NCBI GenBank assembly: GCA_900553815.1
Contig: USEY01000021.1
Location: 1-45,561 of the forward strand
DNA from: an uncultured Bacteroides sp.
GTDB lineage: Bacteria; Bacteroidota; Bacteroidia; Bacteroidales; Bacteroidaceae
Reading direction: 5' to 3'
DNA: 45,561 nt
Position numbers and translations under genes: made by a program. Each line of letters opens with the position of its first letter. Positions within the stretch are counted from its first letter, which is position 1. The notes below the pieces were generated by a model. That model was not told where the DNA came from. It did no database searches and saw only the letters and a list, made by a program, of their open reading frames with translations. Shown here piece by piece: positions 1 through 9,495 of this stretch.

Positions 1-3
1 CCA

Positions 4-241
4 CTTTTCGGCAGTAACCGAAAAGCCTTCGGGTAACTCGAAGGACACCTTGCTGCTTTCTCGTGAAAGCAACAATCCGCCAGCAAACGGATTGGAATTT
101 GTGCTGATATTCTGGCTCTCAAAGCATCGTTTCCCGATGCCTATGCTGCCCAAAATAAGAACGGGAATAAGGTCGGTTGTAAGTCCGAACCTTATTTGAG
201 AACGCAGGGGACGAAAGCTGGATTTTCACTTTCCCAAAGTG
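4..241. repeat. Tandem array of small perfect hairpins, non-coding
   Basis: Several short perfect stems follow one another. They are CTTTTCGG/CCGAAAAG (4-25), CCTTCG/CGAAGG (26-44), TGCTTTC/GAAAGCA (54-71), CAATCCG/CGGATTG (73-94), GCATCG/CGATGC (124-140), an 11-bp stem with one bulged A (166-196) and CACTTT/AAAGTG (227-241). The first four are almost contiguous. No supportable ORF covers this DNA. Each arm pair has its own sequence, so this is not a tandem repeat of one unit. Such structure suggests a recognition region of a mobile element or a structured RNA. The function is not known to me. Confidence 0.6.
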
Positions 242-458
242 CAGACCATAGCGTCATTTCGATGCCAATCTGTGCCAATTGCAGCCAAAATCCGCCTCAG
301 ACCAATAGGGAAATGCAATTTTAGGCAAACACTTCCTCGCTTGTTCATAAGTGCATCGAACCAATGGTTTGCAAAAACGATGATGAACAAAAACGGATAA
401 TCAAGAAAGCAATTCTATACAGACAGGAAACAACATAGTTTCAATGGAACGCTGATTT

Positions 459-506
459 GCTGTTGTACTGTTGTGCAGGTTTACTGTCGTACTGGTTTAC
501 AACAGC
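459..506. repeat. 9-bp inverted repeat enclosing two imperfect 16-nt direct repeats
   Basis: GCTGTTGTA (459-467) pairs perfectly with TACAACAGC (498-506). The loop between them is made of two adjacent 16-nt units, ACTGTTGTGCAGGTTT and ACTGTCGTACTGGTTT, which differ at three positions. The surrounding 507-657 shows no gene. The design resembles iterons or a protein-binding site near the end of a mobile element, but that is inference. Confidence 0.5.
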
Positions 507-657
507 GAAACATCAAATAGAGGTTTCAGCAATGGGGTGCAGATTTAGAGGGGGTAAAGTTTGGATGATGTAAATCGGTGGCACAATGTATTCGCTTTTC
601 AATGTGGCGATATACCAATGTCAAACTACAGATTGGAATAAAAACATCCTAAAGTTC

Positions 658-686
658 TTTACAATCCAAGAAAAAGTGTATTTTTG
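658..686 (+). promoter_or_regulatory. Bacteroides-type promoter of the ATPase/TOTE cassette
   Basis: The -7 element TATTTTTG lies at 679-686. A TTTA, close to the -33 consensus TTTG, lies at 658-661, 17 nt upstream. The ATPase start codon is about 60 nt downstream. The same sequence, read as GTATTTTTGC (678-687), also fits the GTANNTTTGC core used by IntDOT-family integrases. Confidence 0.55.
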
Positions 687-748
687 CAAGCGCAATAACC
701 TTGAATATGTGAAATGTCAATGTAAAAATAAAGATGAATGTGTGAATT

Positions 749-2119
749 ATGAGAAGAAAGATATACGATAAACTGTTGGAATGGAAGAAGAACCATAAAG
801 GTGATACCGCCCTTCTGATAGAAGGAGCCAGACGTATAGGAAAAAGCTATATCGTGGAAGAATTCGCACGTAAGGAATATGCGTCTTACATTTTGGTGGA
901 TTTCAGTAAGGTAAATCCGCAAGTGATGGAGTTTTTCAACCTTTATTTGGATGACCTCGACATGCTTTTCATGAATTTGGAGCTTTACTTCAGGCGGAAG
1001 CTTACTCCACGTCAAACGAAAGACGAAGAAGCCCGTTCTTTAGTCATATTCGATGAAGTACAGTTTTGTCCTCGTGCCCGTGCAGCCATCAAGCATTTGG
1101 TGGCGGACCGACGTTATGATTACATTGAGACGGGTTCACTGATTTCGATTAAGAAGAATGTCAAGGACATTATGCTGCCTTCCGAAGAACACGCCATCGA
1201 AATGTTTCCGATGGACTTTGAGGAATTTTTGTGGGCCATGGGAGACGAGATGCTGATGCCTTACATACAGATGCGGTTTGACAAACGTCTTCCTATGGAG
1301 GCTTTCCACCGCCGGGCAATGGATTATTTCCGGCAATACTTGATTGTCGGGGGTATGCCGCAGGCTGTCGCCAAATATGTGGAAACGCGGGATTTTGAAA
1401 AGGTAGATGAGGTGAAGCGTGACATATTGGCTCTTTATCGCAATGACATTCACAAATATGCAGACAATCAGGAAACCAAAGTTGCCGCTATTTTTGAGGA
1501 AATACCGGGACAGTTGCAGAAACATGAAAAGAAGTTTGTTTTGTCCGCCTTGCAGAGCGAAGCCCGTATGCGTGACTATTCGCAGGCTTTCTTTTGGTTA
1601 AGTGACGCCAAAATCATTAACTGCTGTTATAACTCAACGGAGCCTAGTATCGGGCTGAAACTGAATGAAGAACGCACCACGCTGAAATGCTACATGGGCG
1701 ATACCGGACTGCTCATCAGCCATGCTTTCGACGAGCGGGGAATAGTAAGTGCAGACCTTTATCGGAAGCTGATGTTTGACAAGCTGGAAGTGAACGAAGG
1801 TATGCTGGTGGAGAACATCGTAGCGCAGATGCTTCGTGCGGCAGGACACAAACTTTATTTCTTCAGCAACAGTTCACGGACATCGGCAGATGACCGCATG
1901 GAGATTGATTTCCTGATAGCCAAACCTGTAACGACCAGCAGGCATAATATTTCCCCCATAGAGGTGAAGTCCGGGCAACGTTACACACTGAATTCATTGA
2001 GAAAGTGCATAGCCAAGTATGGCTCCCAGTTATCCACACCCTACGTGCTTCACGACAAGGATGTGAAAACAGAAGATGGCATTGTGTACCTACCTTTATA
2101 TATGACACCGTTGCTTTGA
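749..2119 (+). CDS. AAA+ ATPase with DUF4143 domain
   Basis: This 456-residue P-loop ATPase has a Walker A GARRIGKS at residues 26-33 and a Walker B LVIFDE ending at D102-E103. A middle-to-C-terminal part of the DUF4143 kind follows, ending in a possible nuclease-like fold (EIDFLIAK, then IEVKSG). The AAA_14/DUF4143 family is widespread in Bacteroidota and its cellular role is not settled. The start at 749 is the first ATG after a good -7 box. There is no strong Shine-Dalgarno site, as is normal in this phylum. The gene ends 5 nt before the TOTE-type helicase gene, so the two are almost certainly co-transcribed. The D-x-E-V-K arrangement at the end is compatible with a PD-(D/E)xK remnant, which I infer rather than know. 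Confidence 0.88.
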   Translation: MRRKIYDKLLEWKKNHKGDTALLIEGARRIGKSYIVEEFARKEYASYILVDFSKVNPQVMEFFNLYLDDLDMLFMNLELYFRRKLTPRQTKDEEARSLVIFDEVQFCPRARAAIKHLVADRRYDYIETGSLISIKKNVKDIMLPSEEHAIEMFPMDFEEFLWAMGDEMLMPYIQMRFDKRLPMEAFHRRAMDYFRQYLIVGGMPQAVAKYVETRDFEKVDEVKRDILALYRNDIHKYADNQETKVAAIFEEIPGQLQKHEKKFVLSALQSEARMRDYSQAFFWLSDAKIINCCYNSTEPSIGLKLNEERTTLKCYMGDTGLLISHAFDERGIVSADLYRKLMFDKLEVNEGMLVENIVAQMLRAAGHKLYFFSNSSRTSADDRMEIDFLIAKPVTTSRHNISPIEVKSGQRYTLNSLRKCIAKYGSQLSTPYVLHDKDVKTEDGIVYLPLYMTPLL

Positions 2120-2124
2120 ATGAT

Positions 2125-4968
2125 ATGGGAAAACAGCTTACATACCAAGAACTGTTGGCGGCATACAACAAACTTCTTATGGAAAATGAGCTTCTTCATA
2201 AGGAGGTAGACAGACTACAGTCTTTGCTCTGCAGCAAAGGTACTCACTTGACACAACCCATTATAAAGCGACATTTGTCTTTGGAAGAAAAAGTGGATGT
2301 GTTCCGCAATCTCTTCAAAGGACGTGAGGATGTATTCGCGCGGAGATGGTACAGCCGGACAAGCGGAAAATCCGGCTACCAGCCTGTATGTCGGAACGAA
2401 TGGGATAGGCAATTGTGTGACAAGAAAAGATATAAATGTACGGAATGCCCCAACAGGGCTTTCAAGCCCTTGGAGTATGAGGATATCTATCGACATCTTG
2501 AAGGGAAGAGTTCGGACGGGCAGGATGTAATCGGTGCCTATGCCATTCTTGCCGACAATACGTGTAACTTCCTGTGCGCGGATTTTGATGACAAGTCATG
2601 CGAACATGGATACAAGAAAGATGTGTTGGCGTATGTCGGGGTCTGCAAGGATTGGAATGTTCCTTGTTCCATTGAACGCTCCCGTTCCGGGAACGGCGCA
2701 CATGTTTGGATGTTCTTTGAACAGCCGTTGCCTGCATCCAAGGCACGAAGGCTTGGAAATACGATATTGACGGAAGCGACAGAAAGATACGGAAGGATGG
2801 ACTTCAAATCATACGACCGTTTCTTTCCTAATCAGGACAGGTTGCCTGATGGAGGATTCGGCAATTTGGTGGCGTTGCCACTGCAAGGCAAAGCCCGCAA
2901 GGAAGGGAACAGCGTGTTTGTGGACGAAAACTTCATGGCATACGAAGACCAATGGAATTATTTGCTTGAAATAAAACGGATATCCGAAGTGGCGGTTGAC
3001 GCAATATTGGCAAAACATGAAACGGCTTCGGAATTGGGCGAGTTGTCTACTACCAGCGAGTCGAAACCTTGGGAGACACCTGTGCCTCAAAAGATTACTC
3101 AAAATGATTTCCCTGCCAATCCCGTCCTCATACGCTCCAATATGCTGTATATCCCCTTACAGGGATTTTCTGCAAAGGTCGTGAACCACCTAAAACGAAC
3201 CGCGTCATTCAAAAATCCGGAGTTTTATGCCAGACAAGGTATGCGATTGTCCACTTACAATATTCCTCGCATCATCTCTTGTGCCGATATGGAAGACGAT
3301 TACATTGCAATGCCTCGTGGATGTGAAGATGCGGTCGTTACACTTTTGGAAGATAACCAAGTAACTTATCGTATAGAAGACAAGACCTACCAAGGGAAGA
3401 ATATAACTGTAGAGTTTAAAGGCAAGCTTCGTGAAGAACAGAAAGCGGCCATAACCAACTTGACTGCCCATAACAACGGAGTATTGAATGCCACCACCGC
3501 ATTTGGCAAGACGGTTACGGCGATCGGTTTGATTGCTGAGCGGCAAGTAAACACGTTGATACTTGTACACACAAAAGCCTTGCTGGCCCAATGGAAATCC
3601 CGCTTGGAAGAATTCCTGCAAATAGACTTTACGGAAGATGCCCTTCTTAAGAAACGTGGTCGTAGGAAAGTCTTTTCGCCATTCGGAACATTGGATTCCA
3701 ATGGAAATTCACTGCATGGAAAAATAGACATAGCCTTGATGCAATCCTGCTTGGAAGACAGTGGGGTAAAACCTTTTGTCCGGGATTACGGAATGTTGAT
3801 TGTGGACGAATGCCATCATGTGTCAGCGGTAAATTTTGAACGGATACTGAAGTATGCCAACGCTCGCTATGTCTATGGATTGACAGCCACCTCAATCCGC
3901 AAGGACGGACATCAGCCTATCATCTTCATGCAATGCGGCCCAATCCGTTATTCGGCAGACGCAAAAGCTCAAATGGCATCCCAGACATTCACACGTCTGC
4001 TTGTTCATCGCTTTACTTCTTATAGGGAGTTGACGGATGATAAGTCCACTTATGCCCGGATGGTTCAGAAAATGGCTGAAGATGAAAATAGGAACGGACT
4101 TATAATAGAGGATGTATGCGTGGCTCTGAAAGAAGGACGTTCACCAATTGTACTGACCAACCTTACCGCCCATGTCAAAACATTGGCAAACGCGTTAATA
4201 CCACACTGTAAACATGTGGTTACTCTTGTCGGTTCCGAATCGGCAAAGGAGAAGCGTCAGAAAATGGAATACTTGCAAAACATGCCACTATCGGAACCGC
4301 TTGTTATAGTAGCAACCGGGAAATATGTGGGTGAGGGTTTCGACTATCCCCGGTTGGACACCTTGTTCTTGGCATTGCCTGTCTCATGGAAAGGTATCAT
4401 CGCGCAATATTCCGGACGGCTGCATCGGGAATATCCGGGTAAGAAAGAAGTTCAGATTTACGATTACATCGACATTCGCGTGCCGATGTGTGATGTGATG
4501 TACAAGCGTAGATTGAGAGGATATGCATCTGTCGGTTATCAGATTAAGTCAAACGCGCCAATAGACTTGTTCAACGAAAGTCAAAGCGTTATTTTTAATG
4601 GACATACATACCAAAGTGAATTTTTCAAGGATTTACACCAGGCAAAGCGTTCGGTTGTCATTTCCGCTACAAAACTTTGGTTTGCCAAGCACTCTTCCGT
4701 ACTTGAGATGCTAAAAGAACTATCGGCGCGGGGTGTGGAAGTTGTCGCTTTTATCAAAAGTAATTTGGAAAAAGAGGAAAAGCTAAAAGGCATAGGAGCA
4801 AGTATTAGGATTAATGACACATTGGCTATTGACGTTGCAATCATTGACAAATCCCTGATATGGTATGGCAATATTAACTATCTTGGTTACAACACAGATG
4901 AAAACAATGCCATACGTATTTATGATTCAGCTTTGGCAGAGAATGTTTTGGAAGTGCTTTATACGTAA
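2125..4968 (+). CDS. TOTE-type primase-helicase with C-terminal PLD-like domain
   Basis: This 947-residue multidomain protein starts at 2125; the open frame extends upstream only into the previous gene. A short coiled coil (residues 8-36) is followed by an archaeo-eukaryotic primase domain. Visible there are a four-Cys zinc knuckle (C89, C98, C105, C108), the metal site DFDD at 153-156 and the SGNGAH motif at 188-193. A superfamily 2 helicase follows, with Walker A AFGKT (459-463) and motif II DECH (561-564), then LTATS and a late QYSGRLHR motif VI. The last ~115 residues look like a phospholipase-D fold, but the usual HxK site reads as AID, so the nuclease centre appears degenerate. The order matches primase-helicase proteins of TOTE conflict systems, proposed to act against invasive nucleic acid. 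It lies in an operon with the upstream ATPase. Confidence 0.88.
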   Translation: MGKQLTYQELLAAYNKLLMENELLHKEVDRLQSLLCSKGTHLTQPIIKRHLSLEEKVDVFRNLFKGREDVFARRWYSRTSGKSGYQPVCRNEWDRQLCDKKRYKCTECPNRAFKPLEYEDIYRHLEGKSSDGQDVIGAYAILADNTCNFLCADFDDKSCEHGYKKDVLAYVGVCKDWNVPCSIERSRSGNGAHVWMFFEQPLPASKARRLGNTILTEATERYGRMDFKSYDRFFPNQDRLPDGGFGNLVALPLQGKARKEGNSVFVDENFMAYEDQWNYLLEIKRISEVAVDAILAKHETASELGELSTTSESKPWETPVPQKITQNDFPANPVLIRSNMLYIPLQGFSAKVVNHLKRTASFKNPEFYARQGMRLSTYNIPRIISCADMEDDYIAMPRGCEDAVVTLLEDNQVTYRIEDKTYQGKNITVEFKGKLREEQKAAITNLTAHNNGVLNATTAFGKTVTAIGLIAERQVNTLILVHTKALLAQWKSRLEEFLQIDFTEDALLKKRGRRKVFSPFGTLDSNGNSLHGKIDIALMQSCLEDSGVKPFVRDYGMLIVDECHHVSAVNFERILKYANARYVYGLTATSIRKDGHQPIIFMQCGPIRYSADAKAQMASQTFTRLLVHRFTSYRELTDDKSTYARMVQKMAEDENRNGLIIEDVCVALKEGRSPIVLTNLTAHVKTLANALIPHCKHVVTLVGSESAKEKRQKMEYLQNMPLSEPLVIVATGKYVGEGFDYPRLDTLFLALPVSWKGIIAQYSGRLHREYPGKKEVQIYDYIDIRVPMCDVMYKRRLRGYASVGYQIKSNAPIDLFNESQSVIFNGHTYQSEFFKDLHQAKRSVVISATKLWFAKHSSVLEMLKELSARGVEVVAFIKSNLEKEEKLKGIGASIRINDTLAIDVAIIDKSLIWYGNINYLGYNTDENNAIRIYDSALAENVLEVLYT

Positions 4969-5001
4969 CGCTAAATTTTCTCTATTTTTCAGAGGCATAA
5001 C

Positions 5002-5033
5002 TTTGGTAATAAGGGATAAAAACACTACTTTTG
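5002..5033 (+). promoter_or_regulatory. Orphan Bacteroides-type promoter facing the broken integrase
   Basis: TTTG at 5002-5005, a 20-nt spacer and TACTTTTG at 5026-5033 make one of the best promoter matches in the window. The only plus-strand reading frame just after it starts with ATG at 5038 and stops after six codons. Transcription would run antisense into the truncated integrase. The gene it once served may have been deleted. Confidence 0.5.
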
Positions 5034-5112
5034 CAAATGAGAGAAGCGTTCTTTTGATTAGTGCAGAACATTGTAGAATATAGAAGCCCGCTGGTTTCCA
5101 TATCGTTACCTG

Positions 5113-6210
5113 TTAAGCTGATAATCTTTGTAAGTTTCTTGTTTTCAATGAGTAAAAAGAAATGATATGTCTTCCTGAATGGAAGACGAGCCTGCGGTCT
5201 ATTCCGCAGATAACCGCAATGCGCTTCAGATAGAAATTCATTGTGCTGTTGGCATACATCGGCAACAGCCGGCCGTCCGGTGCGGTGTCGCGGTACTTCT
5301 CGATAATCCGCAAGGGAAGTTCCAGTAGAGGGATTTCAAACTCCACTCCCGTCTTTTCCCGTGAACTCCGTATCCACCATGTCCCGTCATCGCCCAGGGA
5401 AAGGTTGTCTGTCGTCAGCAGCCGCATGTCGCCATACGGAATACCGGTGTAGCAGGAGAACAGGAACATGTCCCTCACATGGTACAGGGACGGATTGTGA
5501 AGCGGTGTGGTCATGATCCGGTGCAGTTCCTCGTCCGTGAGGTACTTTTGTTCCGGTTTCGGATGCACGGGTTCGTAACCGAAGAACGGGTAGGCGGTGA
5601 TGATGCCGTCAGCGATGGCTTCGCCTACCACGGTCTTCAGCCGGACCGTGAGATTGATGACAGTACCCGGAGCCAAACGGCATTCGGTACGCAGATGCAG
5701 GTCATATTTCTCAATGAAGGAAAGGTCCAATGTCGAGAACGGGACATCCGATACCTTGTATTGTGACCGGATGAACCTTTCCAGATGTCTGTATGCGTTT
5801 CTATACCCTCCGAGACTTTTTGCCGTGCGGTTTATCCCGACCCGTTTCTCAAAGTTGCCGATGAACTTCACGAAATAGCCCAAGAGGGTTTCCTGCTCGG
5901 AAGCCATACCGAGTAACCGGTGCTTCACATCCTCGGCACTGACCCCATCACGCACGGCAGACAGTTCCGCATATATGCCGAGCGCTCTTGCCCGTATCTC
6001 ATCCAGGCGGTTGTTGATTTCCTTAGCCGCCACGCTCTTGCCCGTAGCCCGGCCTGCCGCCCACATCTTCTGCGGCACCCTCAGCTTCATGCTGAAAGCA
6101 GACTCCGAGTATTTCCCGATGTTCAGCCTTGCCATCACGGGACAATACCCGTCGGCATCGGACTCGCTCTTTTTAAGGTAGAACGACACCTTTACATTCG
6201 TCTGATTCAT
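5113..6210 (-). pseudogene. IntDOT-like tyrosine recombinase, C-terminally truncated
   Basis: The frame encodes about 365 residues from ATG 6210, preceded by a GGAAAAGG-like ribosome site; the longer open frame upstream of 6210 is not needed. An N-terminal arm-type DNA-binding domain and a SAM-like core-binding domain precede the catalytic domain. Box I reads TGIPYGD, with Pro where the classical Arg stands; loss of that Arg is known in the Bacteroides IntDOT group. The box II HxxR motif is present as FHSGRH. After this point the expected LGH motif and the tyrosine nucleophile are missing. They are replaced by about 17 unrelated residues and a stop. The enzyme should be inactive. The break falls near 5173, beside the orphan promoter, consistent with a deletion or recombination junction. 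Confidence 0.8.
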
Positions 6211-6227
6211 AACCTTTTCCTTTCTTG

Positions 6228-6235
6228 CAAAATTA
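6228..6235 (-). promoter_or_regulatory. -7 element for the integrase
   Basis: On the minus strand the sequence is TAATTTTG, 18 nt upstream of the integrase start codon. Extended by one base on each side it reads GTAATTTTGC, a full match to the IntDOT-type attachment core GTANNTTTGC. Promoter and core motifs overlap in this group, so either or both readings may hold. Confidence 0.4.
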
Positions 6236-6593
6236 CCGGATAAAGGTCGAATGAGAGGCATGACGAATATGGCAGAATATGGAAACATGTCCCATGCTCA
6301 AAAGAACCGGCCCATATTTTTCCCGCTCTGCGAAAAAATGACTATCTTCGCTAACGCAAATATGCAGGGACAGCGTTCTTTACGGTGATATGACAGAGGA
6401 ATCGGAAATCCGTTTCGCGTGGATTTTCTTCCCCGAAAAAGGCAACGGATAGGTAGCAATTCATTTTCCTAACCCATCAAAAAACGGCTGATGCCCTCCA
6501 ATGATGGACATGGAATACAACCGCACATCACCTTTCATTTCCAACTGCTTGCATTATTCCTCCGAATTTCATCCGTATGTGGGCGAGTTTCCC
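6236..6593. other. Intergenic region between integrase and Nudix gene
   Basis: About 360 nt between two divergent genes. I see no convincing ORF, RNA gene or strong hairpin. If the integrase marks the end of a mobile element, its chromosomal junction should lie here, but no direct repeat could be matched by eye. Confidence 0.5.
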
Positions 6594-6601
6594 TATCTTT
6601 G
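6594..6601 (+). promoter_or_regulatory. -7 element of the Nudix gene
   Basis: TATCTTTG fits TAnnTTTG. It lies about 67 nt before the chosen start codon and inside the longer open frame, which supports the downstream start. The -33 element is weak (TTTC, 23 nt upstream). Confidence 0.5.
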
Positions 6602-6668
6602 TCGGCGAAGGTGGGCAATTTTATGGCTCATCACTGATTATATCGTTTGTCACAAGGAATTTTTTGAT

Positions 6669-7184
6669 ATGATGAAAGACAATAGCCAGGAAATGTTTCC
6701 TGTTGTAGACGAGGAAGGCAATATCACGGGGGCGGCTACCCGTGGTGAGTGTCATAGCGGCAGCAAACTGCTGCATCCGGTTGTTCACCTGCATGTGTTC
6801 AACTCGCGCGGCGAACTTTATTTGCAGAAACGTCCCGAGTGGAAGGACATACAACCCGGCAAGTGGGATACGGCCGTAGGCGGCCATGTGGATTTGGGTG
6901 AAAGCGTAGAGCAGGCCCTGCGCCGTGAGGTGCGCGAAGAACTGGGCATTACGGATTTCACTCCCCAGCAGGTGACTCACTACGTCTTTGAGTCGGCCCG
7001 CGAACGTGAATTGGTCTTTACCTATAAAACTGTTTACGATGGCCCTGTCCGTCCCAGCGACGAACTTGATGGCGGACGCTTCTGGCCCATTGATGAAATC
7101 CGTGCCAACCTGGGGAAAGGTGTCTTTACACCTAACTTTGAGGGAGAAGTAGGGAAGGTGTTGGAAATGAAGAATGAAGAATAA
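6669..7184 (+). CDS. Nudix hydrolase family protein
   Basis: This is a 171-residue protein if translation starts at 6669, where AAGGAA (6655-6660) gives a Shine-Dalgarno-like site. An in-frame ATG at 6501 would put the -7 box inside the gene and is disfavoured. The complete Nudix box lies at residues 72-94, from GGHVDLGE to REVREELG, with all metal-binding acidic residues. The preceding LHVFNSRGELYLQKR segment is typical of the IPP-isomerase-like/YfcD-like branch. Members hydrolyse nucleoside diphosphate derivatives; the substrate here cannot be told. The last codons (MKNEE) are themselves part of a heptad repeat array that continues past the stop codon, so the natural C-terminus may have been shaped by that repeat. 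Confidence 0.88.
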   Translation: MMKDNSQEMFPVVDEEGNITGAATRGECHSGSKLLHPVVHLHVFNSRGELYLQKRPEWKDIQPGKWDTAVGGHVDLGESVEQALRREVREELGITDFTPQQVTHYVFESARERELVFTYKTVYDGPVRPSDELDGGRFWPIDEIRANLGKGVFTPNFEGEVGKVLEMKNEE

Positions 7185-7214
7185 AAAACGGGAAATGAGA
7201 AATGAAGAATAACA
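7166..7214. repeat. Heptad array, AATGAAG family
   Basis: Seven 7-nt units in strict phase (AATGAAG, AATGAAG, AATAAAA, AACGGGA, AATGAGA, AATGAAG, AATAACA). The first two units and part of the third encode the end of the Nudix protein and its TAA stop. The rest lies downstream. Confidence 0.6.
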
Positions 7215-7227
7215 AAGCGGCCGTCTG

Positions 7228-7260
7228 TTTGTTTCTTTGCAATAAAGATTGTTAGCTTTG
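7228..7260 (+). promoter_or_regulatory. Promoter of the MNT/HEPN toxin-antitoxin pair
   Basis: TTTG (7228-7231), a 21-nt spacer and TAGCTTTG (7253-7260) match the Bacteroides consensus. The start codon at 7293 lies 32 nt downstream. Confidence 0.6.
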
Positions 7261-7279
7261 TATGTCACACTTAAATAAT

Positions 7280-7285
7280 AGGAGG
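7280..7285 (+). promoter_or_regulatory. Strong ribosome-binding site that decides the MNT start
   Basis: AGGAGG at 7280-7285 is unusually strong for this phylum. It is 7 nt from the ATG at 7293 but only 1 nt from the ATG at 7287, so 7293 is the likely start. Confidence 0.6.
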
Positions 7286-7292
7286 AATGTCT

Positions 7293-7586
7293 ATGTTAGA
7301 GCTTGATGAATGTAAAGCTAAGTTAGCTGATTTCAAAAGGCTGTACGGCATAACTTTTGGTATCGTCAATATAGGTATCTTTGGTTCGGTTGCCCGTCGT
7401 GAAAATACGGAAGAGAGCGATATTGACATTGTGGTAGAGGTGGAAAAGCCTACCTTGGCTGTTATGTACAATATGAAAGAACAACTAAAGAACCTTTTCC
7501 ATTGCGAGGTCGATTTAGTGCGGCTCAGAGACAGTCTTCGTCCTATGTTGAAGCAGAATATTCAGGAGGAAGTGATATATGTATAA
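7293..7586 (+). CDS. mntA: MNT-domain nucleotidyltransferase antitoxin
   Basis: This 97-residue minimal nucleotidyltransferase has the signature GSVAR at residues 31-35, then SDID with metal-binding D43 and D45. In the MntA-HepT family the MNT protein silences the partner HEPN ribonuclease, in studied cases by adding AMP to a tyrosine near the RNase site. The start is chosen from the AGGAGG at 7280-7285. The 3' end overlaps the next gene by 8 nt, giving tight coupling of antitoxin and toxin with the antitoxin first. The gene has its own promoter (7228-7260) and the pair is closed by a terminator (8001-8050). It is therefore a self-contained two-gene module placed between core genes. The antitoxin role is inferred from family and context. 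Confidence 0.85.
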   Translation: MLELDECKAKLADFKRLYGITFGIVNIGIFGSVARRENTEESDIDIVVEVEKPTLAVMYNMKEQLKNLFHCEVDLVRLRDSLRPMLKQNIQEEVIYV

Positions 7587-7953
7587 GAAGCATTATACTG
7601 TTCAAGACCGTTTGTTGCAGATAGCAGAGTCTATAGCAATCATAGAAGACCGTTGCAAGGATATTCATTGCTCTAATGATTTCCTTATTTCTCCAGCCAA
7701 TATGACTATTTTTGATTCTTGTGTGATGAGGCTTCAGGCTATAGGTGAGCAGGTCGGTAAATTATTGAAAGAAGAAAATAGTCCTTTGTTGGCGTATGCT
7801 GATATTCCCTGGAAGGCTATTTATGATATGCGTAACCTGATTTCACATGAATATGCCAATATTGATGAGGAGATAATTTTTTCTACCATCAAGGAAGACT
7901 TGCCTGTCATATATCCTGTTATACAGACTTTGATTCGTCAATATGATGTCTGA
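7579..7953 (+). CDS. hepT: HEPN-domain RNase toxin (DUF86/HepT-like)
   Basis: This 124-residue, all-helical HEPN protein carries the RX4HXY catalytic motif as RNLISHEY: R85, H90 and the tyrosine Y92 that MNT partners modify. HEPN toxins of this type cut RNA, in described cases tRNA, and act as dimers. The gene starts inside the last codons of the MNT antitoxin gene. Length and motif spacing look complete, so the module should be functional. Toxin versus defence (abortive-infection) role cannot be told from sequence; the location beside accessory DNA at 1-6300 fits either. Confidence 0.87.
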   Translation: MYKKHYTVQDRLLQIAESIAIIEDRCKDIHCSNDFLISPANMTIFDSCVMRLQAIGEQVGKLLKEENSPLLAYADIPWKAIYDMRNLISHEYANIDEEIIFSTIKEDLPVIYPVIQTLIRQYDV

Positions 7954-8000
7954 TACAGGCTTTTCTTCTGTATCATTCCCCCTTTGGCTTTACCCCTAAT

Positions 8001-8050
8001 AAACAAAAGAGGATGCAACTCTCTGTTATGAGAGGCATCCTCTTTTGTTT
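8001..8050. terminator. Bidirectional terminator between hepT and glmM
   Basis: AAACAAAAGAGGATGC (8001-8016) is the exact reverse complement of 8035-8050. An inner CTCTC/GAGAG stem sits above a 2-nt bulge. Runs of A and T on both sides serve both convergent genes. Confidence 0.85.
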
Positions 8051-8067
8051 ATGGCTTGTATTGGCTT

Positions 8068-9456
<1,389 letters not shown>

Positions 9457-9495
9457 AGGTTGAATTGATTAAGTGAATAAATTTAAAATAACGTA

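Noticed and set aside
6501..6668. N-terminal extension of the Nudix protein
   Set aside because: It contains the -7 promoter box at 6594-6601, and a better start with an AAGGAA site lies at 6669.
9457..9495. Possible heptads between the DUF4827 gene and glmM
   Set aside because: A 7-nt frame can be drawn through the AT-rich spacer, but units share no consensus.
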